From positions 2,542,001 to 2,606,000 of the forward strand of contig OZ244871.1 in the NCBI GenBank assembly GCA_965221105.1: 64,000 nucleotides of DNA, given 5' to 3'. Made by a program: the position numbers and the translations under genes. Under the pieces are notes generated by a model. It had not been told where the DNA came from. It saw nothing but the letters and a program-made list of their open reading frames with translations, and did not search any database. The first letter of the stretch is position 1, and every line of letters begins with the position of its first letter. This stretch comes from GM7GCV1 sp965221105 (GTDB lineage: Bacteria > Pseudomonadota > Gammaproteobacteria > Pseudomonadales > GM7GCV1). Shown in pieces: positions 16,952-25,221 of the stretch.

Positions 16952-18094
16952 TTATTCGAAAAGCTCCCTGCCAATGATTTCCCGCATGATTTCAGAGGAG
17001 CCGCCAGCAATCTTGCGAACACGGGAATCGATATAGGCCCTGGCAATGGGGTATTCCAGCATGTAGCCATAACCACCAAAGAACTGTAAACACTCATCAA
17101 CCGTCGTACACTGCAACTCGGTGCACAGCATTTTGGCTTTGGCTGCTGTGATACCGTCCAGCCTATCCTCCATATGCCGGGCGATACAGTGGTCTACGAA
17201 TACTCTCAGAGCAGTAGCTTCAGCGCTGAGTTCAGCCATTTTGAAGCGGGTATTCTGGAAATCGCAGATGCGCGAGCCGAAGGCCTTTCGCTCTTTCGTA
17301 TGTTCAACTGTCCAGCCGATGGCAGCCTCTACCAGAGCAAGGGCGGAAATCGCGATGGTGAGGCGCTCCTCAACCAACTTGTGCATGCCCATTTTGAAAG
17401 CCTGACCCTCGTTACCAATCAGGTTTTTTATCGGTACGCGCACATTACTGAAAAATAGCTCGGAAGTGTCCTGTGCCTTCAGGCCGATCTTTTCCAGGTT
17501 CCTGCCTCGCTCGAAGCCGTCTCTGTCAGTTTCAACCAAAATAAAACTCACCCCCTTTGCGCCGGCATTTGGGTCGGTTTTCACTGCAAGAATAACGATA
17601 TCGCAAAGCAGGCCGTTTGAGATATACACTTTCTGACCATTGATCAGGTATTCATCGCCGTCGCGAACGGCGGTTGTACGAAGTTCTTTCAGGTCACTGC
17701 CTGCATCAGGCTCGGTCAGGCCAAGAGCAGCAATGCATTCGCCGCTGATCAGGCTTGGCAGCCATTTCTCCTTAAGCTCATGTGAACCAAAGGTATCCAG
17801 ATAGGTTGCCGCCATATCCGAGTGCACCGAAAAGCCTGGACCTGCAGCTCCAGCTTTGGCGAACTCTTCTGCGATCACCGCGTTGTAGAGAAAGTCGGCT
17901 CCCAGTCCACCGAATTCCTCGGAAACATTGGGGCAAAGGAGCCCGGCTTCGCCAGCCTTGCGCCAGGCGTTCCGGCTGACTTTTCCGTCCTTCTCCCACT
18001 GTTCGTGATAGGGCGTGATTTCCTGCTCGATAAACCGTTGCACAGCCACGCGGAAGATTTCGTGTTCTTCACTGAAGATGGTTCGTTCAACCAT
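16952..18094 (-). CDS. Acyl-CoA dehydrogenase
   Basis: The 380-aa flavoprotein has the three-domain acyl-CoA dehydrogenase layout. The signature ALGLTEPDAGSD lies near residue 120, followed by the middle beta domain (GLKAQDTSELFFSNVRVP). The C-terminal helical domain ends with FFGGYGYMLEYPIARAY and the FAD/CoA-binding VRKIAGGSSEIMREI. It oxidises acyl-CoA to enoyl-CoA and passes electrons to ETF. It resembles long-chain or branched-chain members; the substrate cannot be settled. It stands alone, with flanks of about 300 bp downstream and 490 bp upstream and no partner genes. Confidence 0.88.
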   Translation of the reverse strand: MVERTIFSEEHEIFRVAVQRFIEQEITPYHEQWEKDGKVSRNAWRKAGEAGLLCPNVSEEFGGLGADFLYNAVIAEEFAKAGAAGPGFSVHSDMAATYLDTFGSHELKEKWLPSLISGECIAALGLTEPDAGSDLKELRTTAVRDGDEYLINGQKVYISNGLLCDIVILAVKTDPNAGAKGVSFILVETDRDGFERGRNLEKIGLKAQDTSELFFSNVRVPIKNLIGNEGQAFKMGMHKLVEERLTIAISALALVEAAIGWTVEHTKERKAFGSRICDFQNTRFKMAELSAEATALRVFVDHCIARHMEDRLDGITAAKAKMLCTELQCTTVDECLQFFGGYGYMLEYPIARAYIDSRVRKIAGGSSEIMREIIGRELFE

Positions 18095-18583
18095 GAGATG
18101 CCCTATGTAGATTGCGAATGATACCGGTTGTTACAATAACACATATAGTCATAGTAATCAAGAGTATTAAAATTATGTTGCGCTGGGTTTTCGTCTTTCG
18201 TGTGGGTCGCCGCACAGATTAGGGAACCATACATGTGCACCATGCTCTGGTATAGTCATGTCAATTGTATATCGAATATATATTTTGGGGAATTACATAC
18301 GAAAGTAACGAAACAGCCGGATCGGCTGCCAGCCGACCAGGGCCGAGATGAAGGAAAGGATCAAGGTTGACGTGCCCGGCGTTAGAAAGAAGATGGTAAC
18401 TACTTCCCCCCTCGCAATATTGTCCCTCTGGCGCAACTGGACGGAGAGGTCCTGCACCGAGGCAGGTCTTTATGGTCTCGGCGTGCGGCAGCGGGCAGGT
18501 TGGAGCCTGAATTCGAACCGGCGTTGGCAGGAATGCGCGTCGAACAGAGCCCGTTCACAGATGAGAAGAATGGCGCGGGTTTA
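18095..18583. other. Intergenic region without recognisable gene
   Basis: About 490 bp between the acyl-CoA dehydrogenase start and the pdxH end. The left half is AT-rich (TAATCAAGAGTATTAAAATTATG and TATATCGAATATATATTTT stretches) and should hold the acyl-CoA dehydrogenase promoter. The right half is GC-richer, with a short open plus-strand frame that overlaps pdxH antisense and matches nothing I recognise. Confidence 0.4.
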
Positions 18584-19249
18584 TCAGGGTGCCAGGCGTT
18601 GCAGGTGCCATTCGGCACCGGATCGCTGATAGATAAACCGGTCATGGAGGCGATCAGGTTGTCCCTGCCAGAACTCGATACTCAGAGGTGCCAGCCGGTA
18701 GCCACCCCAGTGGCGAGGTCGGGGAACCTCACTATCAGCATACCGCAAGGCAATACGTTGGAATTCGTTTTTCAGATAGGTGCGGTTTTCAACCACCTGG
18801 CTTTGCTCGGACACATGCGCACTTAGCTGGCTGCCTCTGGGGCGTGATCCAAAGTATTGGTCGGATTCGCTGCCGGTGAGCTTATGAACAGTTCCGATGA
18901 CGATGACCTGACGCTCAAGCTCTTCCCAATAGAGACAAAATGAGGCCTTCGGATTGCTCTCCAGATGTTGGCCCTTGCGGCTGCGATAGTTGGTAAAGAA
19001 ACAGAAGCCCCCTTCATCAAAGCCCTTGAGTAACACAGTCCGTGCAACCGGCTGACCATCAGCACCGACTGTAGCGAGCTGGATGGGGTTGGGGTAGCCG
19101 CGACACTCTTTTTCGGCCTCGCGGTACCAGGTGGCAAACTGCTTGAGAGGGTTTGCGGATAGCATTGAACTCCGCAGTGGCTTACTGGTGAACGCGGGAC
19201 CCTCAGAACTGGACAGACCCAGGGGATTTTTGTGCGCGTCAATCGACAT
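18584..19249 (-). CDS. pdxH: Pyridoxamine 5'-phosphate oxidase
   Basis: The 221-aa FMN enzyme oxidises pyridoxine or pyridoxamine 5'-phosphate to PLP. Conserved segments are the FMN-binding RTVLLKGFDEGGFCFFTNY and KASFCLYWEELERQV, the EQSQVVENR stretch, and the C-terminal PRPRHWGGYRLAP and DRLHDRFIY motifs. The usual family length is about 218 aa. It lies 9 bp downstream of rnfE and may be transcribed with the rnf operon. Another PLP-pathway gene, pdxB, is about 10 kb away. Confidence 0.95.
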   Translation of the reverse strand: MSIDAHKNPLGLSSSEGPAFTSKPLRSSMLSANPLKQFATWYREAEKECRGYPNPIQLATVGADGQPVARTVLLKGFDEGGFCFFTNYRSRKGQHLESNPKASFCLYWEELERQVIVIGTVHKLTGSESDQYFGSRPRGSQLSAHVSEQSQVVENRTYLKNEFQRIALRYADSEVPRPRHWGGYRLAPLSIEFWQGQPDRLHDRFIYQRSGAEWHLQRLAP

Positions 19250-19258
19250 AGCTGGTAT

Positions 19259-19978
19259 CTAACTGATGTGTCCGGTTGTGCGAACCCGTCGTGATCCGAC
19301 TTCAACCGCAGGAGTCCGCCGTTCCCTGCGCTGTTCGAGCTCTGTATCGATCAGATTTTTCAGCGCGATTACAAAGCCCGTGACGATGAATGCTCCAGGG
19401 GGCAGTGTGGCAACGAGAAACCCTGATTCGAGCTCTACGAGCGCTAACTTCCATCCTCGCGCACTTTCGCCAAATAGAAGCTGCATGTCGGCCAACAGCG
19501 CCCCGGTCCCCAAAAGTTCGCGTATGGCCCCCAAAACAAGGAGCACGGCCATAAAGCCAAGCGCCATCATAATACCATCCAAAATGGACGGCAGGATGGA
19601 GTGTTTGCTTGCGAAGGTCTCGGCCCTACCCAGGATCGTGCAGTTTGTAACAATCAGGGAGATAAAGAGACCGAGTGTCTGGTAGAGCTCGAACGCAAAG
19701 GCCTTCATCAGAAGTTCGGTGCAGGTTGTAAGGGTGGCGATGATCATCACACAGGCCGGAAGCCGAATAACATCGGTGACCTGGTTCCGAATCAGCGATA
19801 CCACCAGATTGGAGCCAACCAGAACCAGCATAGTGGCGAGTCCCAGCCCCAAGGCGTTCACCACTGATCCGGTGACGGCGAGAAGGGGACATAGGCCGAG
19901 CAGCTGTACCAGCGCCGGGTTCTTATCCCAGAGCCCGGCGCGACTGATTTCTGCGAAGCTGGTGCTACTGGAAGCCAT
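19259..19978 (-). CDS. rnfE: Electron transport complex subunit RnfE
   Basis: The 239-aa integral membrane subunit of the Rnf complex has about six helices, including the LVQLLGLCPLLAVTGSVVNA and LFISLIVTNCTILGRAE segments with conserved Cys residues that bind the intramembrane iron-sulfur centre shared with RnfA. It is paralogous to RnfA. Rnf couples electron transfer between ferredoxin and NAD(H) to ion movement across the inner membrane. The gene overlaps rnfG by 14 bp. Confidence 0.95.
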   Translation of the reverse strand: MASSSTSFAEISRAGLWDKNPALVQLLGLCPLLAVTGSVVNALGLGLATMLVLVGSNLVVSLIRNQVTDVIRLPACVMIIATLTTCTELLMKAFAFELYQTLGLFISLIVTNCTILGRAETFASKHSILPSILDGIMMALGFMAVLLVLGAIRELLGTGALLADMQLLFGESARGWKLALVELESGFLVATLPPGAFIVTGFVIALKNLIDTELEQRRERRTPAVEVGSRRVRTTGHIS

Positions 19979-20639
19979 GAGTGCTTGTTTTTTGGAGAGG
20001 CTGTTGTGCCTTGTTCATCAAATATTCAGCCTCATGATCATAGTGCAGTAAGGATTCCCTGACCATATTGACGACCGCACGGGATGTAATGGTGGAGCCG
20101 GTGAGGGCATCGAAATACCCTCCGTCGGGGTTGACTGCCCAGTGTTCAATGTGCGGGTTAGACAGGCTTCGACCGGCAAAGCCGAGTATCCAGTCACTTT
20201 TCCCGACATCAATCTTGTCGCCAAGACCGGGGGTCTCTCTATGATCTACGGCTCGAACACCCAGCAGTGTACCCTGGGTACTGATGCCAATCTGCAGGTC
20301 GATGGCCCCGGAGTAGCCATCAGGTGCGGTCGACTGGAATATGTAACCGAAAACTTTACCCTCATTGCGGATGACCCAGGCCTGGCCTGGTTGCTGCAGA
20401 TGCAGTGCTGAGGCGTGGTCGGAGCTGAGTTCAATGGAGTCGCTGAGCAGGTTGTTGTCATAGGGCGTTGATCCAATGACTTCGAGCAGTGCTTTTTCCT
20501 CAGCGGCCCGCTGGGATCGGGCGATTGGTTCCCGAGTCTCTGTATAGGTCAAAGCAATGACCAGAGCAGTGCCAACTGCACATGCACCCAGTACCAGAGC
20601 ACTGGTAAGCGTTGTTTGTGTTGCTGAATCGTCGGCCAT
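19965..20639 (-). CDS. rnfG: Electron transport complex subunit RnfG
   Basis: The 224-aa subunit has one N-terminal membrane helix and a periplasmic FMN-binding domain. The covalent FMN attachment motif S/T-G-x-T is seen in DALTGSTITSRAVVNMV, and an upstream GYSGAIDLQIGI segment is typical. It sits between rnfD (4-bp gap) and rnfE (14-bp overlap), consistent with translational coupling. Confidence 0.93.
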   Translation of the reverse strand: MADDSATQTTLTSALVLGACAVGTALVIALTYTETREPIARSQRAAEEKALLEVIGSTPYDNNLLSDSIELSSDHASALHLQQPGQAWVIRNEGKVFGYIFQSTAPDGYSGAIDLQIGISTQGTLLGVRAVDHRETPGLGDKIDVGKSDWILGFAGRSLSNPHIEHWAVNPDGGYFDALTGSTITSRAVVNMVRESLLHYDHEAEYLMNKAQQPLQKTSTHGFQ

Positions 20640-20643
20640 GGAA

Positions 20644-21693
20644 CTAGCTCTTTTTTATCCGAACCCTGGTGCGTGCGCTGTGCCCGTATGCGCGTGGCTG
20701 GGTGTAGTAGTCGATCAGTGGCGCGGCGAAGTTCATGAGCAAAATGCTGAATGCGACTGCATCCGGGTAGCTGCCCCATGCTCTGATTGCGAAGGTCAGG
20801 GCTCCCACACCGATCCCGAAGAGCAGTCTGCCAAGGTTGCTGGTGCAGCCGGATACAGGATCGGTGACGATGAAAAAAGCTCCGAGCATGGTTGCTCCAG
20901 TCAGCATGTGGAGCAGGGGCGAACCCGCACTCGCGGAACTGCCCGCGTCATACCAGAGAGAGGAGAGGAGAAGAAGTGCAGCCAGCATGCCCACCGGTGC
21001 GTGCCAGGTATATATTTTTTGTCGCAACAGCCAGAGACCTCCGCCCAAAAAGGCCAGGTTTACCCATTCTGTTCCAGCGGCGACAAGCACGGCCGAGGAA
21101 AACTGCGGGTTTTGGCTATAGAGCTGTTCGAGGGTATAGGTGTTGTTTTGTTTGATCAGATCAAGCGCTGTGGCGGCTGTTACTCCATCTATGGGCGTTG
21201 CGCCAGTAAAGATCAGCTGCAGGGCCATCAGCGGGCCGGGCAGGTGGTCGACCATGGTTCCGGGTGCGGCCCACTCCGCCAGTTCCGCCGGGAAGCTGAT
21301 CAACACCACAGCATAGCCAACCATTGCTGGATTGAAGGGATTGTAACCCAAACCTCCATAGAGGTGCTTGGTAATCGGGATCGCAAAGAACACGGCAATC
21401 ATGGTTAGCCACCAAGGAGCATAGGGCGGCAGTGTCAGGGCGAGCAGAACAGCAGTGACTACCGCACTCAGATCTTTTACATAGGCTATTGGCGGTCGGC
21501 CTCGGACCAGCATGACCGACGCTTCCATACCCAATGCCAAAAAGGTGGCCCACACCAGATTGATCAAGGTTCCCCAGCCGTAAAACCAGGTCATAGCGAC
21601 AAGCCCCGGAATCGTTGCCAGGCACAGATCACGCATGACTCTGGATGTAGTCAGGGAGCCGTGTGTGTGAGGCGAACTGATCTTTCTAAGCAT
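20644..21693 (-). CDS. rnfD: Electron transport complex subunit RnfD
   Basis: The 349-aa membrane subunit has about nine to ten helices. The covalent FMN site is in the TGATPIDGVTAAT segment, and the YNPFNPAMVGYAV and GAFFIVTDPVSG motifs are characteristic of NqrB/RnfD proteins. It overlaps rnfC by 8 bp. Confidence 0.95.
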   Translation of the reverse strand: MLRKISSPHTHGSLTTSRVMRDLCLATIPGLVAMTWFYGWGTLINLVWATFLALGMEASVMLVRGRPPIAYVKDLSAVVTAVLLALTLPPYAPWWLTMIAVFFAIPITKHLYGGLGYNPFNPAMVGYAVVLISFPAELAEWAAPGTMVDHLPGPLMALQLIFTGATPIDGVTAATALDLIKQNNTYTLEQLYSQNPQFSSAVLVAAGTEWVNLAFLGGGLWLLRQKIYTWHAPVGMLAALLLLSSLWYDAGSSASAGSPLLHMLTGATMLGAFFIVTDPVSGCTSNLGRLLFGIGVGALTFAIRAWGSYPDAVAFSILLMNFAAPLIDYYTQPRAYGHSARTRVRIKKS

Positions 21694-23740
21694 CCGCTTC
21701 TCCCGTGCTTAAGTCCCGCAGTTCCTTTTCGGCTTTTTCCAGGTCGGTTTCGATTGCGTTGAGACCGGACTGCAAGTCTTCAAGGGTATCTGAACCTTCT
21801 GCCCCGGCGATCCGAACGCATTCGACTGCTTGTGCGTGTTGCTCCTGAAGGGATTTCAGTCGCGCCTCGGCCCTTTCCAGTGTCGACACGACAACCGTGG
21901 TTTGGGAGGTCTCTTGCGCATGTGCAATTGCTGCGGCTGTGGCATCTTCAGAGTGCGGGGAGGGTGACCCTGCTCCAGATTGTGCTGTTTCAGTGGCAAG
22001 TTCTGCTAGTTTCTGGTGCACTGCTTCCAGTTTTTTACGAGTGTTTTTTTGCGAAGCTTCCAGCTTTGCCTTCTGTTCCGGTGTCCCAGCCGACCCGATT
22101 CTGGTCTCCAGATCATCGATGCGTTCCCTGAAGGTCTGAGCCCGGCGCTCCAGTGTGTGCCGGGTTTTCTCGGGGTCGTTTTGCGTCTGCTGCACACGTT
22201 GCATGGCTCGTGCGACTGCATCATCGATAGTCGATGATGCACCCGTTTGGTTGATCTGCTCCGGGTTTTTTGCCTGTGCCGCTTCGCCACGGGCCCTGCG
22301 CTTGGTTTCGCGCTCGGCCGCTTCGCGTTCTACCCGCAGCTGGTGGTATTCAAAGCGCTCCCGGGCACGATCAGATTTGATTTTTTCCCGTGCAGATTCG
22401 AGAATTCTGCCTTTGGCTGCTCGGTAGTAGTGGACCAGCGCGATACTGCTGGGGCAGACATAGGCGCATGCCCCGCATTCAATGCAGTCAAACAGGTTGT
22501 AGTCTTCGAGTTTGCCATCATCTTCGGCTTGCGCATACCAGAACAGCTGTTGCGGAAGCAGACCCACCGGACAGACTTCAGCACAGATACCGCAGCGTAT
22601 ACAAGGCTGTGCAGCTGTCCGGCTCGGCAGTTCTTCCTGCGTTGGTACCAGCAGGCAGTTGGTAATCTCGGTGACAGGAGTGTGTTCGTTGCGCACGCTG
22701 AACCCCATCATGGGTCCACCCATGACAATACGGTCTGCAGATATTCTGTCCAGGCCGACATGCTTGAGCAGAAAGCCAACCGGGGTGCCCATGCGCACAT
22801 TGAAATTGCGTTGATCTTTGAGGGCTTCCCCGGTGCATGTAGTGATTCTGCAAATCAGGGGCTTCCCCCAACGGACGGCGTCCCAGGCGGCCAAAACTGT
22901 GCCGATATTGTGCACGACAATGCCAAGATTGGAAGGCAGACCACCGGTTGGCACCTCGTGACCGGTCAAAATCTGGATCAGCTGTTTTTCTCCACCAGTG
23001 GGGTATTTGGCGGGAAAAGAGCATACGCGGACGCGTTGGTCGCCACTGGCATCCGCGGCCTCCTGCACAGCAGCGACAGCGTCAGGTTTAGTGTCTTCAA
23101 TGCCGATGAGAATCTGTTCGGGTTCACCCAGTATGTAAGCGAGGAGACGAATACCTTCGATGAGCTCCGCGGGGCGCTCACGCATCAATATCTGGTCGGA
23201 AGTGATGTAGGGTTCGCATTCAGCACCATTGATTATCAGTGTGCGGGCGGGTTTTTCAGGTGTGAGTTTGACTGCAGTTGGAAAACCGGTCCCGCCGAGG
23301 CCAGCGACGCCTGCGCTGCGAATCCGGGCTGTCAGCTCACCTGCATCATGATCCCGATAGTGAACGGTCTCTTCCAGATTGACCCACTCATCCTTACCAT
23401 CGGAATCGATGACAATGCACAGGGCCGACATGCCAGAAGGATGGGGTACAGGTCTGTCCTCGATGGCTGTAACTATGCCGGAAATTGAAGCGTGAATATT
23501 GGCGCTGACAGGACCCTGTCCAGTCGCGATCAGTTGCCCAGTTCTGACGCGCTCTCCAACCTCAACATCAGGTTTGGCTGGCGTACCGGTGTTCCTTGAC
23601 AGCGGCAATGTGACCTGCTCCGGGAGCGGCGCTTCCGCAATTGGCTGCCGCAGGCTTTGAGCCTTGTTATCCGGCGGGTGTATCCCGCCCGGGATATCCC
23701 GGATGCGTATCGGTTCTATGACGGCAGCGTCAGGCGGCAT
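21686..23740 (-). CDS. rnfC: Electron transport complex subunit RnfC
   Basis: This 684-aa peripheral subunit is the NADH-side dehydrogenase module. The N-terminal part has an RnfC barrel-sandwich and the NADH/FMN-binding GLGGTGFPTAVKL and NGAECEPYITSD motifs. Two [4Fe-4S] ferredoxin motifs follow near residues 380 and 420 (CIRCGICAEVCPVG and CIECGACAYVCPS). From about residue 450 the protein is a long Ala/Glu/Arg-rich coiled coil, the variable tail seen in gammaproteobacterial RnfC/RsxC. It overlaps rnfB by 11 bp and rnfD by 8 bp. Confidence 0.95.
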   Translation of the reverse strand: MPPDAAVIEPIRIRDIPGGIHPPDNKAQSLRQPIAEAPLPEQVTLPLSRNTGTPAKPDVEVGERVRTGQLIATGQGPVSANIHASISGIVTAIEDRPVPHPSGMSALCIVIDSDGKDEWVNLEETVHYRDHDAGELTARIRSAGVAGLGGTGFPTAVKLTPEKPARTLIINGAECEPYITSDQILMRERPAELIEGIRLLAYILGEPEQILIGIEDTKPDAVAAVQEAADASGDQRVRVCSFPAKYPTGGEKQLIQILTGHEVPTGGLPSNLGIVVHNIGTVLAAWDAVRWGKPLICRITTCTGEALKDQRNFNVRMGTPVGFLLKHVGLDRISADRIVMGGPMMGFSVRNEHTPVTEITNCLLVPTQEELPSRTAAQPCIRCGICAEVCPVGLLPQQLFWYAQAEDDGKLEDYNLFDCIECGACAYVCPSSIALVHYYRAAKGRILESAREKIKSDRARERFEYHQLRVEREAAERETKRRARGEAAQAKNPEQINQTGASSTIDDAVARAMQRVQQTQNDPEKTRHTLERRAQTFRERIDDLETRIGSAGTPEQKAKLEASQKNTRKKLEAVHQKLAELATETAQSGAGSPSPHSEDATAAAIAHAQETSQTTVVVSTLERAEARLKSLQEQHAQAVECVRIAGAEGSDTLEDLQSGLNAIETDLEKAEKELRDLSTGEADA

Positions 23741-24377
23741 CGCTGTGATCCTCCTCCTGCACCCTGTCAGTTGTGATGATGTTCTGAATAGTGATGTCGT
23801 TAAGCTGGGTCACTGTGTTCGGTGGCAGATCCCATCTCCAGTGACTGATATCCGTTTCTACAGGCACCATTTCGATGCAGTCGACCGGGCAGGGTTCGAC
23901 GCAGAGGTCACAGCCCGTGCATTCTTCAACGATAACTGTGTGCATCTGTCTGGCCGCCCCCAGGATGGCGTCTACCGGGCAGGCCTGGATACACTTGGTG
24001 CAACCAATGCACAGTTCCTCAATAATGCAGGCAACCGTTGCCTCTTCCTGCTCAACGCCACTTTCTGCATCCAATGGAAGGGAGTCCATGTTCAGCAGGT
24101 CGGCGAGATGATTGATGGTCGCCTGTCCACCGGGTGGGCACCTGTTTATATTGGCTTCACCTGAAGCTATGGCTTGTGCATAGGGGCGACAGCCAGGGTA
24201 GCCGCACTGCCCACACTGGGTCTGCGGCAATATGCTGTCAATCTGCTGAACAACAGGATTGCCCTCGACTTTCAATTTGAGTGACGCATAACCAAGCACG
24301 CTGCCAAATATAAGTGCGAGACCAACGAGAGCTGCAATTGAAAACAGCAGCACGGGATCGGAGATCAGAGTATCCAC
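23730..24377 (-). CDS. rnfB: Electron transport complex subunit RnfB
   Basis: The 215-aa ferredoxin-like subunit has an N-terminal membrane anchor (LLFSIAALVGLALIFG), a four-Cys cluster motif around CGQCGYPGCRPYAQA, and two [4Fe-4S] motifs (CIGCTKCIQACPVDAI and CTGCDLCVEPCPVDC). It is thought to receive or deliver electrons to ferredoxin. The 18-bp gap to rnfA and the overlap with rnfC place it in the same operon. Confidence 0.95.
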   Translation of the reverse strand: MDTLISDPVLLFSIAALVGLALIFGSVLGYASLKLKVEGNPVVQQIDSILPQTQCGQCGYPGCRPYAQAIASGEANINRCPPGGQATINHLADLLNMDSLPLDAESGVEQEEATVACIIEELCIGCTKCIQACPVDAILGAARQMHTVIVEECTGCDLCVEPCPVDCIEMVPVETDISHWRWDLPPNTVTQLNDITIQNIITTDRVQEEDHSDAA

Positions 24378-24395
24378 AGAACGCCTGCGATTCCC

Positions 24396-24971
24396 CTAGA
24401 CGAGACCACTAAAGCCCATGAATGCCAGCGACATGAGGCCCGCGGTGATCATGCCGATAGCTGCGCCCCGGAAAGGTGCGGGGACATCGGCCTGTGCAAT
24501 GCGCTCACGCATGGCGGAAAACAGGATTAATACCAGTGAAAAGCCAATGGCGGCACCCAGCCCGTGAATCGCGGATTGCGAGAAGGTGTGAGCCCTGGTG
24601 GTATTTTGCAGGGCAACCCCGAGGATCGCGCAGTTGGTGGTAATCAACGGGATATAGATACCGAGCATCCGGTACAACAGCGGGCTGGTTTTCTCGATAA
24701 ACATCTTGGACAACGAAACGACTCCAGCGATCACCAGGATAAAGGAAATGGTTTGCAAAAACTCAATCCCGAGTGGGCTGAGTATGTATGTGGTGACCAG
24801 ATAGCTGCAAATGGAGGCCAGCGTGAGGACAAAAGCTGTGGCAAGTGACATGCCAATCGCACTCTCGACCTTGTTGGAGACTCCCATAAAAGGGCACAGT
24901 CCGAGAAACTGGACCAGAACAAAATTGTTGACCAGTGCGGCACTGACGAGGATAACAAGCAATTCAGTCAA
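24396..24971 (-). CDS. rnfA: Electron transport complex subunit RnfA
   Basis: The 191-aa membrane protein has six helices with the NNFVLVQFLGLCPFMGV and LITTNCAILGVAL segments carrying the conserved Cys residues. I start it at a TTG at 24971, which gives MTELLVILVSAALVNN, the standard RnfA N-terminus and length. An in-frame ATG at 25064 would add 31 hydrophilic residues not found in the family. As first gene of the operon, its promoter should lie in the 250 bp up to metG. Confidence 0.93.
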   Translation of the reverse strand: MTELLVILVSAALVNNFVLVQFLGLCPFMGVSNKVESAIGMSLATAFVLTLASICSYLVTTYILSPLGIEFLQTISFILVIAGVVSLSKMFIEKTSPLLYRMLGIYIPLITTNCAILGVALQNTTRAHTFSQSAIHGLGAAIGFSLVLILFSAMRERIAQADVPAPFRGAAIGMITAGLMSLAFMGFSGLV

Positions 24972-25221
24972 GTAAGCATCCCGGTTCTCGGCTTGCGGAC
25001 CAGGGTGCTGAGTTTTGTACCATTCCGTCCGAGCCTGCAGCACATCTTGAAAAGCAGCACTCAAAAATATCAGTTATGCGATCAATAAACAAAAATGAAT
25101 TTCGCTAAGCTTCTGATATACAAATCCATCTGAGTACCCTGGCTCATTCTATATCAATGCCCCGAATAAGTATTCCTGCTGCGGCTAGTGTATTAGTGGA
25201 AGCTGATGACTCAATCTGATG

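Noticed and set aside
18500..18826. Plus-strand ORF of 108 aa downstream of the acyl-CoA dehydrogenase promoter
   Set aside because: The 3' half is antisense to pdxH and the 5' half matches nothing recognisable.
22247..23488. Plus-strand ORF of 413 aa
   Set aside because: Antisense to rnfC, which has clear ferredoxin and NADH motifs.
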